This document shows positions 24,176 through 33,300 of a DNA stretch of 64,000 bases, one piece after another. Every line of letters starts with the position of its first letter. The first letter of the stretch is position 1. The stretch is from positions 1 through 64,000 of the forward strand of contig JAUNVQ010000010.1 in assembly GCA_030540715.1 (NCBI GenBank). The letters are read 5' to 3'. The position numbers and the translations under genes were made by a program. The notes beneath the pieces were generated by a model, which was given only the letters and a program-made list of their open reading frames with translations, was not told the origin of the DNA and made no database searches. Source of the DNA: Actinomycetaceae bacterium (GTDB lineage Bacteria > Actinomycetota > Actinomycetes > Actinomycetales > Actinomycetaceae).

Positions 24176-24233
24176 ATGTAAAGATATTGCAAAGCCCATA
24201 ATGTCGAGATAAGTACTACCAGGTACTTTACAT
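24176..24233 (+). promoter_or_regulatory. Nested inverted repeats in the adhE leader
   Basis: ATGTAAAG (24176-24183) and CTTTACAT (24226-24233) are perfect inverted repeats, and the hairpin AAGTAC-TACCAG-GTACTT (24211-24228) overlaps the second arm. They lie 50-105 bp before the adhE start, which has AAAGGAGG upstream. Possible roles are a redox-regulator site or a leader switch. The sequence does not match the Rex operator I know (TTGTGAA-N4-TTCACAA). Confidence 0.4.
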
Positions 24234-24281
24234 TATTGTTCTTTACAGACGATTTACGATTACACACCAAAGGAGGTCATC

Positions 24282-26918
24282 ATGTCGTCTTCACTACCGC
24301 AACACGATAGAGATTCTCAGGACAGGGAGGCAGCTCACGACGTGACACTCCTCATTCAACAACTTACCAATAACGCGCAAAAAGCACAGGCAGCTTTTGC
24401 CTTATGCGACCAGCATTGTATCGATGTCATCGTTGAAGCCGCAGCCTCGGCTGCTCGCGATGCCCACGCAGAGCTTGCGAAAGAAGCAGTCAGCGAAACA
24501 GGGCGTGGAAACTTTGAAGATAAAACTGTGAAAAATGCTTTTGCGGCCGAACAGATCGCTGCCTATATGCGCAACCTGAAAACTGTGGGTGTTATTAGTT
24601 CCGACGATTTCTCTGGTATTACAGAAATCGCAGAACCTGTTGGCACTGTCGCGGCACTCACCCCCGTAACAAACCCTACCTCAACAACAATTTTTAAAGC
24701 ACTCATGTGCCTAAAAACTCGCAATCCTGTCATATTTGCTTTCCATCCCGCTGCCCAACGATGCTCTGTGATGGCTGCAACTATTGTCCGTGATGCCGCT
24801 ATAAGCGCTGGTGCACCACCCAACTGCATCCAATGGATTGATCAGCCATCAAAAGAAGCCACTCACACCCTAATGAATCACGATGCTGTCTCGGTTATCT
24901 TGGCTACCGGTGGTAACGAAATGGTCAAAGCGGCCTATTCATGCGGAAAACCTGCTTTAGGAGTTGGCGCAGGCAATGTTCCCGCTTATATTCACCATTC
25001 GGCACAGGTTGAACGCGCTGTCTACGATATTGTGTCGTCAAAGTCTTTCGACAATGGCATGATTTGCGCTTCTGAACAGGCCGTTATTGTCGATGAAGCA
25101 ATCAAAGACCGTGCTGTCATGTTTTTCAAACACTACGGCTGCCATATCGCCAATAAAACACAAAAAGCAAAACTTGAAAAACTCTTATTTGGTGTTGAGG
25201 CAGGTTCTACGCCCTCTGATATTAAATTGAATCCAACGATCGTTGGTAAAAGTGCCTACGCGATTGCCAAAGCAGCAGGTTTTGACATCCCTCACGACAC
25301 CCCAGCCATCATTGTCGAAACATCACAGGTGGGCACCAATGAGCCCTTAACGAAAGAAAAACTCAGCCCCGTATTAGCAATGTTGACTGCCCACTCAACA
25401 CAAGAGGGGATCTCTCTAGCCAAAGCAATGGTTGAACACGGCGGTCTGGGTCACACCGCTGCAATTCATGCCCGTGAGCAACAGGTTATTTTTGAATTCG
25501 GACATCTGGTACAAGCTGTGCGTCTTGTTGAAAATGCACCCTGTTCACAAGGAGCGATCGGAGGCATCTTCAACGCACTCATCCCCTCGCTCACACTTGG
25601 GTGTGGCTCTTATGGGCGAAACTCCGTTTCCAATAATGTTTCAGCCCTTAATTTAATCAATATTAAACGCATTGCTCGGAGGAACTACGTGAACGCACCA
25701 TTTCGCACTCCTGAAAATATTTACCAGGGCTCAGGTACTATACGTGAACTGGCACTACTACCCAAAGGCGACAAAGTCACACTAATCACCAATAGGCAAT
25801 CCCTTAACTCGGGGGCGCTCGGTAAAGCCCTTTATCTATTAAATAACCGTCCAGCTCCTGTTTCCATTCAGGTCATTGATGATGTTCCCAGAATGATTAC
25901 ATTGGACTATATTCGCTCAAAAGCCTCGGAAGCCCTGGCATTTAGCCCCGACACAGTCGTTGGATTTGGCCCTACAGCAGCAATGAATGCGGCAAAATTT
26001 GTTCGTTTGGCTCTGGCCCAACCCAGTCTGGACTTGGAAGAAGCCTGTATGCTCAAGGCTCCCCTACCAGCACGAATTGATAGCCCATCTCTTGTCTGCG
26101 TGCCCACCATATCAGGTGGTCAAGCAGCATTAGGCGGGAAAGCCTATATTCTGGATGAAGAAACAGGGATGGAACGGATAGTCTCGTCACCAGCATTTTT
26201 AGCCTCAACCACCATTATTGACCCCGATTTTGCCACCTGGCAAACAACACTGCTCGCATCGCGTGGCTTTGAAACAATCTCTCAGGCAACAGAAGCCTTT
26301 TTATCTGTTCATGCAGGTGATTTTACCGACGCACTGGTAATGCATGGTCTTGAAAAGGCTTTCCAGGCACTGCCTACAGCAATCGATCCTTCTGTACATG
26401 AAGTTCAGGCACATGCCGCGCGCGAAGCGATCCTATCGGCCGGTACATTAACATCAACAGCGCTGACCAACACGACATTAGGGTTAGCCCATGCAATGGC
26501 TCAAGCAATATCACAACGGTTCCAGATTCCCCGTCAGGATTTGTTGCCTGCGATTTTACCCAATGTTGTCCGTTTTAACGGAACCCGCCCGGTAAAGCTC
26601 GTCAGCTGGCCCAACTACGAAACCTATCGCGTTCCAAGCCGGTGCGAAGAAATAGTACGCCATCTTGGTATCGATAGTGCCGACAACCCTGTAGAAGCCT
26701 ATGCACGTGCATTAGAGGACTTGCGAGACCATATTGGTTTAGCTGCCTCACTGAAAGACGCAGGGATGAGTAAGAAGGAATTTGACCGCCACCATCAGGA
26801 ACTAGCAGACCTTGCATTTGATTTCCAGTCACATTCTGGCAACCCACAAACGGCACGCCTTAGCGACATTGAGATTCTTTTTGACTGCTGTTTCAATGCA
26901 CAACCCTGGAAACGTTAA
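24282..26918 (+). CDS. adhE: AdhE-type acetaldehyde dehydrogenase with degenerate alcohol-dehydrogenase half
   Basis: An 878-residue full-length AdhE homologue. Residues 1 to about 450 are the CoA-acylating acetaldehyde dehydrogenase, with TNPTSTTIFK, GVGAGN and catalytic Cys262 in GMICASEQ all intact. The C-terminal half aligns throughout with iron-dependent alcohol dehydrogenase, but its active site is changed. By alignment with E. coli AdhE, metal ligands D653, H657, H723 and H737 become Glu664, Gln668, His737 and Arg751. The NAD loop GGGSPMDAAK is GFGPTAAMNAAK and TSGTGSE is ISGGQAA. The ADH half is probably inactive or structural, so the enzyme would interconvert acetyl-CoA and acetaldehyde only. 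The frame is intact over 2.6 kb. AAAGGAGG precedes the ATG and a strong terminator follows. Confidence 0.88.
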   Translation: MSSSLPQHDRDSQDREAAHDVTLLIQQLTNNAQKAQAAFALCDQHCIDVIVEAAASAARDAHAELAKEAVSETGRGNFEDKTVKNAFAAEQIAAYMRNLKTVGVISSDDFSGITEIAEPVGTVAALTPVTNPTSTTIFKALMCLKTRNPVIFAFHPAAQRCSVMAATIVRDAAISAGAPPNCIQWIDQPSKEATHTLMNHDAVSVILATGGNEMVKAAYSCGKPALGVGAGNVPAYIHHSAQVERAVYDIVSSKSFDNGMICASEQAVIVDEAIKDRAVMFFKHYGCHIANKTQKAKLEKLLFGVEAGSTPSDIKLNPTIVGKSAYAIAKAAGFDIPHDTPAIIVETSQVGTNEPLTKEKLSPVLAMLTAHSTQEGISLAKAMVEHGGLGHTAAIHAREQQVIFEFGHLVQAVRLVENAPCSQGAIGGIFNALIPSLTLGCGSYGRNSVSNNVSALNLINIKRIARRNYVNAPFRTPENIYQGSGTIRELALLPKGDKVTLITNRQSLNSGALGKALYLLNNRPAPVSIQVIDDVPRMITLDYIRSKASEALAFSPDTVVGFGPTAAMNAAKFVRLALAQPSLDLEEACMLKAPLPARIDSPSLVCVPTISGGQAALGGKAYILDEETGMERIVSSPAFLASTTIIDPDFATWQTTLLASRGFETISQATEAFLSVHAGDFTDALVMHGLEKAFQALPTAIDPSVHEVQAHAAREAILSAGTLTSTALTNTTLGLAHAMAQAISQRFQIPRQDLLPAILPNVVRFNGTRPVKLVSWPNYETYRVPSRCEEIVRHLGIDSADNPVEAYARALEDLRDHIGLAASLKDAGMSKKEFDRHHQELADLAFDFQSHSGNPQTARLSDIEILFDCCFNAQPWKR

Positions 26919-26921
26919 CAG

Positions 26922-26972
26922 TGAAAAAATGGCTGCTCCTCCATCGTGATGGAAGGAGCAGCCATTTTTCAT
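26922..26972 (+). terminator. Terminator of adhE
   Basis: A long stem (GGCTGCTCCT-CCATC with GATGG-A-AGGAGCAGCC) between AAAAAAT and ATTTTTC. It terminates adhE on the plus strand, and its symmetry would also allow it to stop transcription from the convergent dtxR side. Confidence 0.85.
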
Positions 26973-27071
26973 TGTCTTTGTTCTCGAAAATCCAGTATTC
27001 ACTAGCCGATAGCTCTGAGCTGTCTTAGTTAGGGTAGGCAAAATTTCGCAGGTTCGCCCTCTATGTTTTCC

Positions 27072-27746
27072 CTAAAACTTTGTCACAACAAAGAGGTGTC
27101 GTCCCTGCATTTCAGTAAGAACGATTGATTGCGACGTATCAACGTTTGTTACGCGCACATCACGATCTGCAGCACTTAAATCTACTATTGTGCCAGGAAC
27201 AATATTTGTTTCTAAAAGTTTTTCCAACAGATGCGGTTCAGCTTGGTTGGGCTCACCGATACGAACGATCTTTCCTTTACCGCCACCATCGCGGCCAACA
27301 ACCAGTTCAACATCAATCTCGTTTTTTTCGGATTTTCCGCCGGAACCAGGAATCGGGTTACCATAGGGATCGTATTGGGGGTTCCCTAATACATCAACGA
27401 GTTTGCCAACTACATCATCTGAAATAACATGTTCCCAACGGCATGCTTCATCATGGCATTTCGTCCAGTCTAGTTTCACAATGTCAAGAAGTAGGCATTC
27501 GGCAAGACGATGTTTGCGAATAACCTTTGTCGCAATCTCTAAACCTTCTTTTGAAAGCTCAATACGACGGTCGCGGCCTACTCGCAACAGTCCATCGCGT
27601 TCCATACGTGCAACAGTTTGTGAAACTGTAGGCCCCGAGTGTCCCAAACGATCAACGATACGAGCTCGCAACGGCGACACGGAGTCTTCTTGCATCTCCC
27701 ACACCGTCTTTAAATACATTTCTGTGGTATCAATCAATCCAGCCAC
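27072..27746 (-). CDS. dtxR: DtxR/IdeR-family iron-dependent repressor
   Basis: A 224-residue regulator from GTG 27746. It has the N-terminal winged helix (DTTEMYLKTVWEMQE, then SGPTVSQTVARMERDGLL), a dimerisation domain with the primary metal site (Met10 and DEACRWEHV, giving Cys, Glu and His), the GNPIPG segment, and a C-terminal SH3-like domain. The length and motifs match DtxR/IdeR, which with Fe(II) represses siderophore and uptake genes and controls iron storage. The C-terminal domain carries a small Gly/Lys-rich insert. It is convergent with adhE and divergent from serC. Confidence 0.93.
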   Translation of the reverse strand: MAGLIDTTEMYLKTVWEMQEDSVSPLRARIVDRLGHSGPTVSQTVARMERDGLLRVGRDRRIELSKEGLEIATKVIRKHRLAECLLLDIVKLDWTKCHDEACRWEHVISDDVVGKLVDVLGNPQYDPYGNPIPGSGGKSEKNEIDVELVVGRDGGGKGKIVRIGEPNQAEPHLLEKLLETNIVPGTIVDLSAADRDVRVTNVDTSQSIVLTEMQGRHLFVVTKF

Positions 27747-27852
27747 GGCATATTCCCCCGTTTCTTCGTGTGTTCAATTAGCAATTGTGCCACCACTGAC
27801 AAGCTGCGTGTGAACGTTTCCTTGTTAAAGCTGAAAATGATACCCTCAGACC

Positions 27853-29067
27853 ATGGTTAAAGCGATTTCAATCCCAAAAAATCTTCTTCCCACTGATGGC
27901 CGTTTCGGGGCTGGTCCGTCTTTAATACGTAATGCCAATGTTGAGAAATTAGTTACTGCACCTACACTAGGTACTTCACACCGAAGTAAACCCGTCAAAG
28001 ATAAGGTTTCATCGATTGCATCTCAACTTCACGAATTGCTAAATATACCCTCAGATTACTTAGTTACTTTTGGTAATGGTGGGGCAACAACATTTTGGTC
28101 TGTCGCCACTTGCTCTTTAGCTAAAGACCAGGCTGCACACGCAGCATTTGGAGCCTTTGGCAAGAAATTTTTTCAAGAAACACAGCGCGCCCCCCACCTT
28201 AAGCCATCATTACTTTCACAGGGCGAAGCTGGAACTCTTGCCACCCTCCCCTCTCTTCACCCTGGTAAGTGCTCCCCCAACGACTTACAGGAAACAGCGC
28301 ATATTGATTGTGACACTATTGCAAGCGCTGATCTCTTTGCCTACCCACACCACGAAACATCAACAGGGGTCATTTCGCCGCTCTATCGTGTAGTTACCAA
28401 CTCTGCCCAAGACACGCACACCCTCACCGTTGTTGACGCAACCTCAATAGCTGGTGCAGTTGCTGTAGATCTTAATGCTATAGATGCCTATTATTTCAGT
28501 CCACAAAAGTGTTTTGGCTCCGACGGGGGCCTATGGATAGCAATAATAAGTCCAGCAGCCATTGAGCGAGCCCAACGTCTGTGTACACAAACGCAGTCTC
28601 AACGCTGGATTCCCGATATTTTAAATCTCAAAAAAGCAATCGATAACTCACAGAAGAATCAAACTCTTAACACACCCGCTATTACTACTCTGGAGCTTCT
28701 TGATAACCAGTTGCAGTGGATGCTTAGTCAAGGTGGAATAGAATTCTGTGAAAACCGAGTGAAAACGTCCTCCCATATCCTTTACGAATGGGCGGAAAAA
28801 ACGCCATGGGCCACCCCCTTTGTTACTCGCCCCCAGTGGCGCTCCCCCGTAGTAGTGACCATTGATATTGAAGGCTTTGCGGTAGAAGATCTCCACTGGA
28901 TCTTACGTCAACACAATATCGTTGATATTGGCGCCTACCGTTCACTTGGACGCAACCAGATTCGTATTGCCGTATTTCCGGCAGTCGATCCAGCCGATGT
29001 GCAGGCTCTCACCGAGTGCCTCAGCTATGTTGGCAATCGTTTATTTGATGCTGGAGGTCTACTATGA
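27853..29067 (+). CDS. serC: Phosphoserine aminotransferase (actinobacterial type)
   Basis: A 404-residue PLP enzyme of the serine pathway that converts 3-phosphohydroxypyruvate and glutamate to phosphoserine. It shows LPTDGRFGAGPS at the start, FGNGGATTFW, HHETSTGV, VVDATSIAGA and the PLP Lys in YFSPQKCFGSDGG. It has no ribosome binding site before ATG 27853, and a TGATAC -10-like hexamer ends about 10 nt upstream, so the mRNA may be leaderless. The downstream membrane-protein gene overlaps its stop (ATGA). Confidence 0.92.
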   Translation: MVKAISIPKNLLPTDGRFGAGPSLIRNANVEKLVTAPTLGTSHRSKPVKDKVSSIASQLHELLNIPSDYLVTFGNGGATTFWSVATCSLAKDQAAHAAFGAFGKKFFQETQRAPHLKPSLLSQGEAGTLATLPSLHPGKCSPNDLQETAHIDCDTIASADLFAYPHHETSTGVISPLYRVVTNSAQDTHTLTVVDATSIAGAVAVDLNAIDAYYFSPQKCFGSDGGLWIAIISPAAIERAQRLCTQTQSQRWIPDILNLKKAIDNSQKNQTLNTPAITTLELLDNQLQWMLSQGGIEFCENRVKTSSHILYEWAEKTPWATPFVTRPQWRSPVVVTIDIEGFAVEDLHWILRQHNIVDIGAYRSLGRNQIRIAVFPAVDPADVQALTECLSYVGNRLFDAGGLL

Positions 29068-30107
29068 CATCTCACCCCTATCCACAGATTCCCTACCCCA
29101 TGATGGAACCGGAACCTCCTCAAAAGAAAAACCATCCCGTCATAATAATTGCGCTGATAGTGACAATTTGTGTGCTACTATTTGGCATCGGATTTGGACT
29201 AGCAATGTTCTTTCATCCCAGTGGAAAAAACGAATCAACGCAAGAAAAAACCATGACTGTTAGCTCCTCTGGTGACGAAAAAAAAGATCTCAAAAGTAAA
29301 CGCTCACGACGCTCAGCAAAAAAATACCTTAAAGATAATATCCGCCACTTTGACTTTAGTAACGCCTCATGGCCGGTATGGACACACAGTGCCACAAGTG
29401 GACACGGTTCACGTTTTTCAATGACTGGTCAAATGAGAAATGGCAACTATACTTCAGAAGAACCTGGCAACCCCGTTGTCCACTGTTTCAACTATCTTGA
29501 TAACCACCCAACTGTGTACGCCGATATTAACAACGACGGCTACGAAGATGCCATGACCCCCGTCATTGGCACACGAAACGATAACTGTGCCTATGGAGAA
29601 AAAGCATTTATCTATCTTATTGTGTGGGTATGGGATCCCAAGGCTTCAACAGCACGATTTTTATCGGAACCAGCTATTGACCTGCAATATAAGCTAATGG
29701 ATAGTCTGAACTACGAAGGTGTTGATGGTGGATTTAAGATTAATCTTGACTACCACGATGCCAGCGGTACACAGTACACAGAAGCAAAAACTATCGGTGT
29801 GGCCAGTGCACATGCACTTGCTCGTGTTGATGATGTTGATGGTTGGGGTGGCATGTGTGTTCCCTTAAAGAACAGTATTGAATCAGGAACAGTTGGTGAG
29901 ACATTCTCAACGGCACGCTATACGCCAAAAAATGATTCACCAGAACTTCCCAATTGGAAGCAAGGGGGTAAATGGATGAAAATGACGTTAGTTCCCCAAA
30001 AAGTTGATGGTTTGGCCCGTGTCGATGACGGGTATTCCTTGATTCGGTATCAACCAGAAGGCGGTTCCGATAACCCCGAACAATGGCCTTGTGCGTGGGT
30101 CAAATAA
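29064..30107 (+). CDS. Membrane-anchored extracellular protein coupled to serC
   Basis: A 347-residue protein with a Pro-rich cytosolic N-terminus (about 30 residues), one membrane helix (VIIIALIVTICVLLFGIGFG), a basic stalk and an extracellular domain. The outer domain contains an ADINNDGYEDAM segment like the Ca-binding loops of FG-GAP/VCBS repeats and several conserved Cys and Trp. I do not recognise the family. Its ATG overlaps the serC stop as ATGA, which implies coupled expression, but a link to serine synthesis is not evident. Actinobacteria carry many such lineage-specific anchored proteins. Confidence 0.65.
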   Translation: MTSHPYPQIPYPMMEPEPPQKKNHPVIIIALIVTICVLLFGIGFGLAMFFHPSGKNESTQEKTMTVSSSGDEKKDLKSKRSRRSAKKYLKDNIRHFDFSNASWPVWTHSATSGHGSRFSMTGQMRNGNYTSEEPGNPVVHCFNYLDNHPTVYADINNDGYEDAMTPVIGTRNDNCAYGEKAFIYLIVWVWDPKASTARFLSEPAIDLQYKLMDSLNYEGVDGGFKINLDYHDASGTQYTEAKTIGVASAHALARVDDVDGWGGMCVPLKNSIESGTVGETFSTARYTPKNDSPELPNWKQGGKWMKMTLVPQKVDGLARVDDGYSLIRYQPEGGSDNPEQWPCAWVK

Positions 30108-30402
30108 AACGCGGCTTACAGCAAGTCTCTGGTGAAGCGTGGCATGCTCATCCCATTGTCGCTACAGCCACTTACGGCAGAGCAATACCTGCTCGTAACC
30201 ACATCATATACAAGTTGTTATGAAAGCCATAGCTCGCATGGGGATACCTCCAAAGCCTCGGCTATCAATCGACTTTCCCCGTGAAAGAAAACTGGTGGAG
30301 CCATTTCAGCCACGAAGCAGCCACATATGAGTACTCCTTTACAAAACTGTCTTTGTCTATCATGAATTATCAAATATGCTGCAGCCCTCTGCCACGTACA
30401 AA

Positions 30403-30441
30403 AATAGGTGCCGGGTAGTTTTCCACTACCCGGCACCTATC
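30403..30441 (-). terminator. Terminator of the purine permease gene
   Basis: A perfect 16-bp stem (ATAGGTGCCGGGTAGT with its complement, 30405-30440) and a 5-nt loop, followed on the minus strand by TTTTTG. The rest of the 360-bp gap (30108-30467) holds no gene I can support. Confidence 0.88.
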
Positions 30442-30467
30442 AGCTACGTATACTAATTTTGGCTCAA

Positions 30468-31973
30468 CTACCCCAGCAATGTTTGGATGGGAGTCAACGC
30501 AAAGTAGATCATAAACAAAATCGATATAATCCACATCAATGGGTGGATTGAGGCAATCTTTCCTCGAGCCAGTTTCACCACCACATAGGCAATGAATCCC
30601 AACCCAATACCAGTTGTAATTGAATAGGTAAAGGGCATCATTGCAATCGTAAAGAAGGCAGGTAAAGCGATCTCGGTGTCATGCCAATCAATATCTGATA
30701 CTGACAGCATCATCAAGAAGCCAACGAAGACTAAAGCGGTTGAAGCTGCCTCGGCTGGAACCAAGTCAACAATTGGCGCAAAAAACATTGCCAACAGCAT
30801 CAGTACACCCGTCACCACTGATGCAAGCCCTGTCCGCGCTCCTTCACCAACACCAGCAGTTGATTCAACATAGCTGGTGTTGGACGATACACCTCCAAGA
30901 CCACCAGCAACAGCAGCAAGTGAGTCAACAAGCAAAATTTCTTTCGCTTTGGGAGGGTTAGACTCCTTATCCAACAGGTTGGCTCCAGCTCCCACAGCAA
31001 CCATTGTGCCCATTGTGTCAAAGAAGTCTGCCAACATCAGCGAAAAGATCAACAGCAATACCGCCACAGGCCCCAGTTTTGAAAAAGCACCAAAAAAGTC
31101 AATGGCCCCAAGAGTTGAAAAATCAGGCAATGCAATGGGAGCGCCTTCCAATGCGGGAACATTGAGTGACCATCCTGTGGGGTTAACAACCTCACCTTTA
31201 TCATGCATCGCCGGGATTTTCGCAACGCTTTGTACAATCATTGCCAGCACTGTTGACGAGGCAATTCCAATCAGCAAAGCTCCTTGTATCTTTCGCACAT
31301 GCAACACAATGATGACAACAAGACCGAAGAGGAATACTACCATCGGCCATCCGTCAAATGAACCATTAATACCAAGCTGAACTGGTGTTCCGCCTGGGCG
31401 AACAACTCCTGCGTTAATAAGACCGATAAAGGCAATGAAAAGGCCTATACCCACTGAAATCGCAATCTTAAGTTGTGATGGTACCGCTTTAAATACAGCT
31501 TCACGAAAACCAGTTATCACAAGGATGGTGATCGCTACGCCCTCCCAAAAAATTAATCCCATTGCTTCTTGGAAGGTCAATCCCAAAAGGTCCTTATTGG
31601 CCAAGGTAAACGCCACTATCGCGTTAAGACCCATTCCAGAAGCCAAGGCCATCGGGAAGTTTGCTACAACCCCCATAATTATGGTCATCACTCCACCAAT
31701 AAGAGCTGTACCTGCAGCAATAGATGCTGGTGAGATATTATCTGGTGCCGCAACACCCAGCACCGACGCATTCACTACCAAGATGTAGCTCATGGCAATA
31801 AAGGTTACTAGGCCACCGCGAATCTCACGTCCGATTGTGGTGGAACGCAACGACAACTGAAAATACCGGTCAAGAAAACTATCTGGCTCTTTTGTGGGGT
31901 GTTTCACCTGTGTCTTTGATGAAGATGAATGATGGATCTGATCCTTCTTCGTTTTGAATGCCCGCTTTTTCAC
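30468..31973 (-). CDS. NCS2/AzgA-type purine permease
   Basis: A 501-residue membrane transporter with about 12-14 hydrophobic segments. Family features are the GREIRGGLVTFIAMSYILVV start, ASGMGLNAIVAF, the VGIGLFIAFIGLINAG helix and the LMLADFFDTMGTMVAVG motif, which place it with the AzgA branch of NCS2 (adenine, guanine and hypoxanthine uptake by proton symport). It also has a basic 40-residue N-terminal extension. It is monocistronic with its own terminator. The exact purine cannot be told from sequence. Confidence 0.92.
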   Translation of the reverse strand: MKKRAFKTKKDQIHHSSSSKTQVKHPTKEPDSFLDRYFQLSLRSTTIGREIRGGLVTFIAMSYILVVNASVLGVAAPDNISPASIAAGTALIGGVMTIIMGVVANFPMALASGMGLNAIVAFTLANKDLLGLTFQEAMGLIFWEGVAITILVITGFREAVFKAVPSQLKIAISVGIGLFIAFIGLINAGVVRPGGTPVQLGINGSFDGWPMVVFLFGLVVIIVLHVRKIQGALLIGIASSTVLAMIVQSVAKIPAMHDKGEVVNPTGWSLNVPALEGAPIALPDFSTLGAIDFFGAFSKLGPVAVLLLIFSLMLADFFDTMGTMVAVGAGANLLDKESNPPKAKEILLVDSLAAVAGGLGGVSSNTSYVESTAGVGEGARTGLASVVTGVLMLLAMFFAPIVDLVPAEAASTALVFVGFLMMLSVSDIDWHDTEIALPAFFTIAMMPFTYSITTGIGLGFIAYVVVKLARGKIASIHPLMWIISILFMIYFALTPIQTLLG

Positions 31974-32038
31974 AAAAAATACCTACGCTTATCGCTCGAA
32001 GGGTTAAGGGACAGTCTTATCATGCAAGAAGTCGAGCC

Positions 32039-32593
32039 CTAGTGCAAATTTGCTGAGGTAGGGGTTAATAACCTGTGAGCGTGCACAATCGCGTCGTTCA
32101 TAGCCACAATATAGCCCGCATTTTTATAGGTTTGACAGCGACGTTTGCGGCGTCGCTGGCGTGTACGTGACGCATCTCTTTTATCGGAGGACGACGAAGC
32201 AGCTGCTTTGGTATCGCTGTCAGCCGGTACAGGTAATTCTTTTCCTGCCTCAATTTCTTCTTCAGAAAGACGTTCGGCCCACGGGATCCACGCTGGTGCC
32301 AAGAGGGCACCTTCCCCAGGAAGAAGATCGATTTCACAGACAGTTGCTTTACGGCCATGTGGCACTCGCGCGAGCGTAGCCACCCAGCGCCAGTGAGCGT
32401 ATCCGGGTTTAAGGCAGTCAAAACTATGGGTGACAAGACGCACATCGTCAGCTTCGGCTCCGATATAGTCACCGATTTCATCTGGCTGCGCAATAGGTGC
32501 TAAGGCTTCACGCGCTAAAGACACTGCCTCCGATAGCATCTTATCAAGCGCAAACGCGTTCTTTTTTCCCGCAGTCATTACCTTCTTCTTCAT
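32039..32593 (-). CDS. DUF3027 family protein
   Basis: A 184-residue soluble protein. The DUF3027 signature is visible: VTHSFDCLKPGYAHWRWVAT, then VCEIDLLPGEGALLAPAWIPW. The C-terminal half is a Ser/Asp linker followed by a basic block (RTRQRRRKRRCQTYK) and is shorter than in typical members (about 250-300). Its ATG directly follows the cold-shock gene's TAA, and this csp-DUF3027 pairing is widespread in actinobacteria. The role is unknown; the basic tail suggests nucleic-acid binding, possibly working with the cold-shock protein. Confidence 0.82.
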   Translation of the reverse strand: MKKKVMTAGKKNAFALDKMLSEAVSLAREALAPIAQPDEIGDYIGAEADDVRLVTHSFDCLKPGYAHWRWVATLARVPHGRKATVCEIDLLPGEGALLAPAWIPWAERLSEEEIEAGKELPVPADSDTKAAASSSSDKRDASRTRQRRRKRRCQTYKNAGYIVAMNDAIVHAHRLLTPTSANLH

Positions 32594-32971
32594 TTATGCA
32601 TCAAAATCGTTAGCAACAGCACGAAGAACCTGGGCAATTTTTGGCGAATTATCTGGGTATCGTCCACGACGCAGAGAATCAGAGGAATGATCCAGCATTT
32701 TTATCAGATCTTCAACTACCGCAACCATAGCTTGAGCTTTTCGTCGCTGCATTTTTGCCACTGATACCTGTGTGTGAACAATTGATACCTGCATGGCTTG
32801 AGGCCCTTTACGGCCATCAATTACCGAAAAATCTACACGCATTCCAGGCTGAGGAATATCATTGGGATCTTCAAGTGAAGAGGCATGTAAAAAGACCTCA
32901 GATCCGTCCTCTGCGGAAATAAAGCCGAACCCCTTGTCAGGATCGAACCATTTCACTTTTCCACTAGGCAC
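32594..32971 (-). CDS. Cold-shock-domain protein with helical extension
   Basis: A 125-residue protein. The cold-shock domain fills residues 1-65: SGKVKWFDPDKGFGFIS (RNP1 KGFGFIS) and EVFLHASSL (RNP2-like). A C-terminal helical extension of about 55 residues distinguishes it from classical 67-residue Csp. GTG at 32971 is chosen because CAGGAGG lies 7 nt upstream; the longer frame lacks a site. It is the first gene of a two-gene operon with DUF3027. It is likely an RNA chaperone. Confidence 0.9.
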   Translation of the reverse strand: MPSGKVKWFDPDKGFGFISAEDGSEVFLHASSLEDPNDIPQPGMRVDFSVIDGRKGPQAMQVSIVHTQVSVAKMQRRKAQAMVAVVEDLIKMLDHSSDSLRRGRYPDNSPKIAQVLRAVANDFDA

Positions 32972-33300
32972 GCCGCATCCTCCTGTTTCGCATGACTGTA
33001 ACAATAGATGACTACATACTATCAGTTCTTTTTATGATCACTCATGCTGGTTCACTGACGAAAAACAAAGAACGACCAACATTGTTCTATCGTCAGTTCG
33101 TATCCGAAGAATAGGCATCAAAATTGTTATATAAGTGACCAAAGTTGTTGATTATCTCCCCTTAGTGAAGAAATGTTGGCATACTGAAATGATAAAGAGC
33201 ATGGAAACCTCTATGAATGTCCACGCGAATAAAAATACGAGTATGGCAAAATATAGAGTGATACGTCGATTGCTTGAACCGATCTCATTGGGAGGACGCC

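Noticed and set aside
27027..27046. Sequence like an IdeR/DtxR operator (TTAGTTAGGGTAGGC) near the repressor gene
   Set aside because: It lies between convergent adhE and dtxR ends, matches the consensus only in part, and is not at a promoter.
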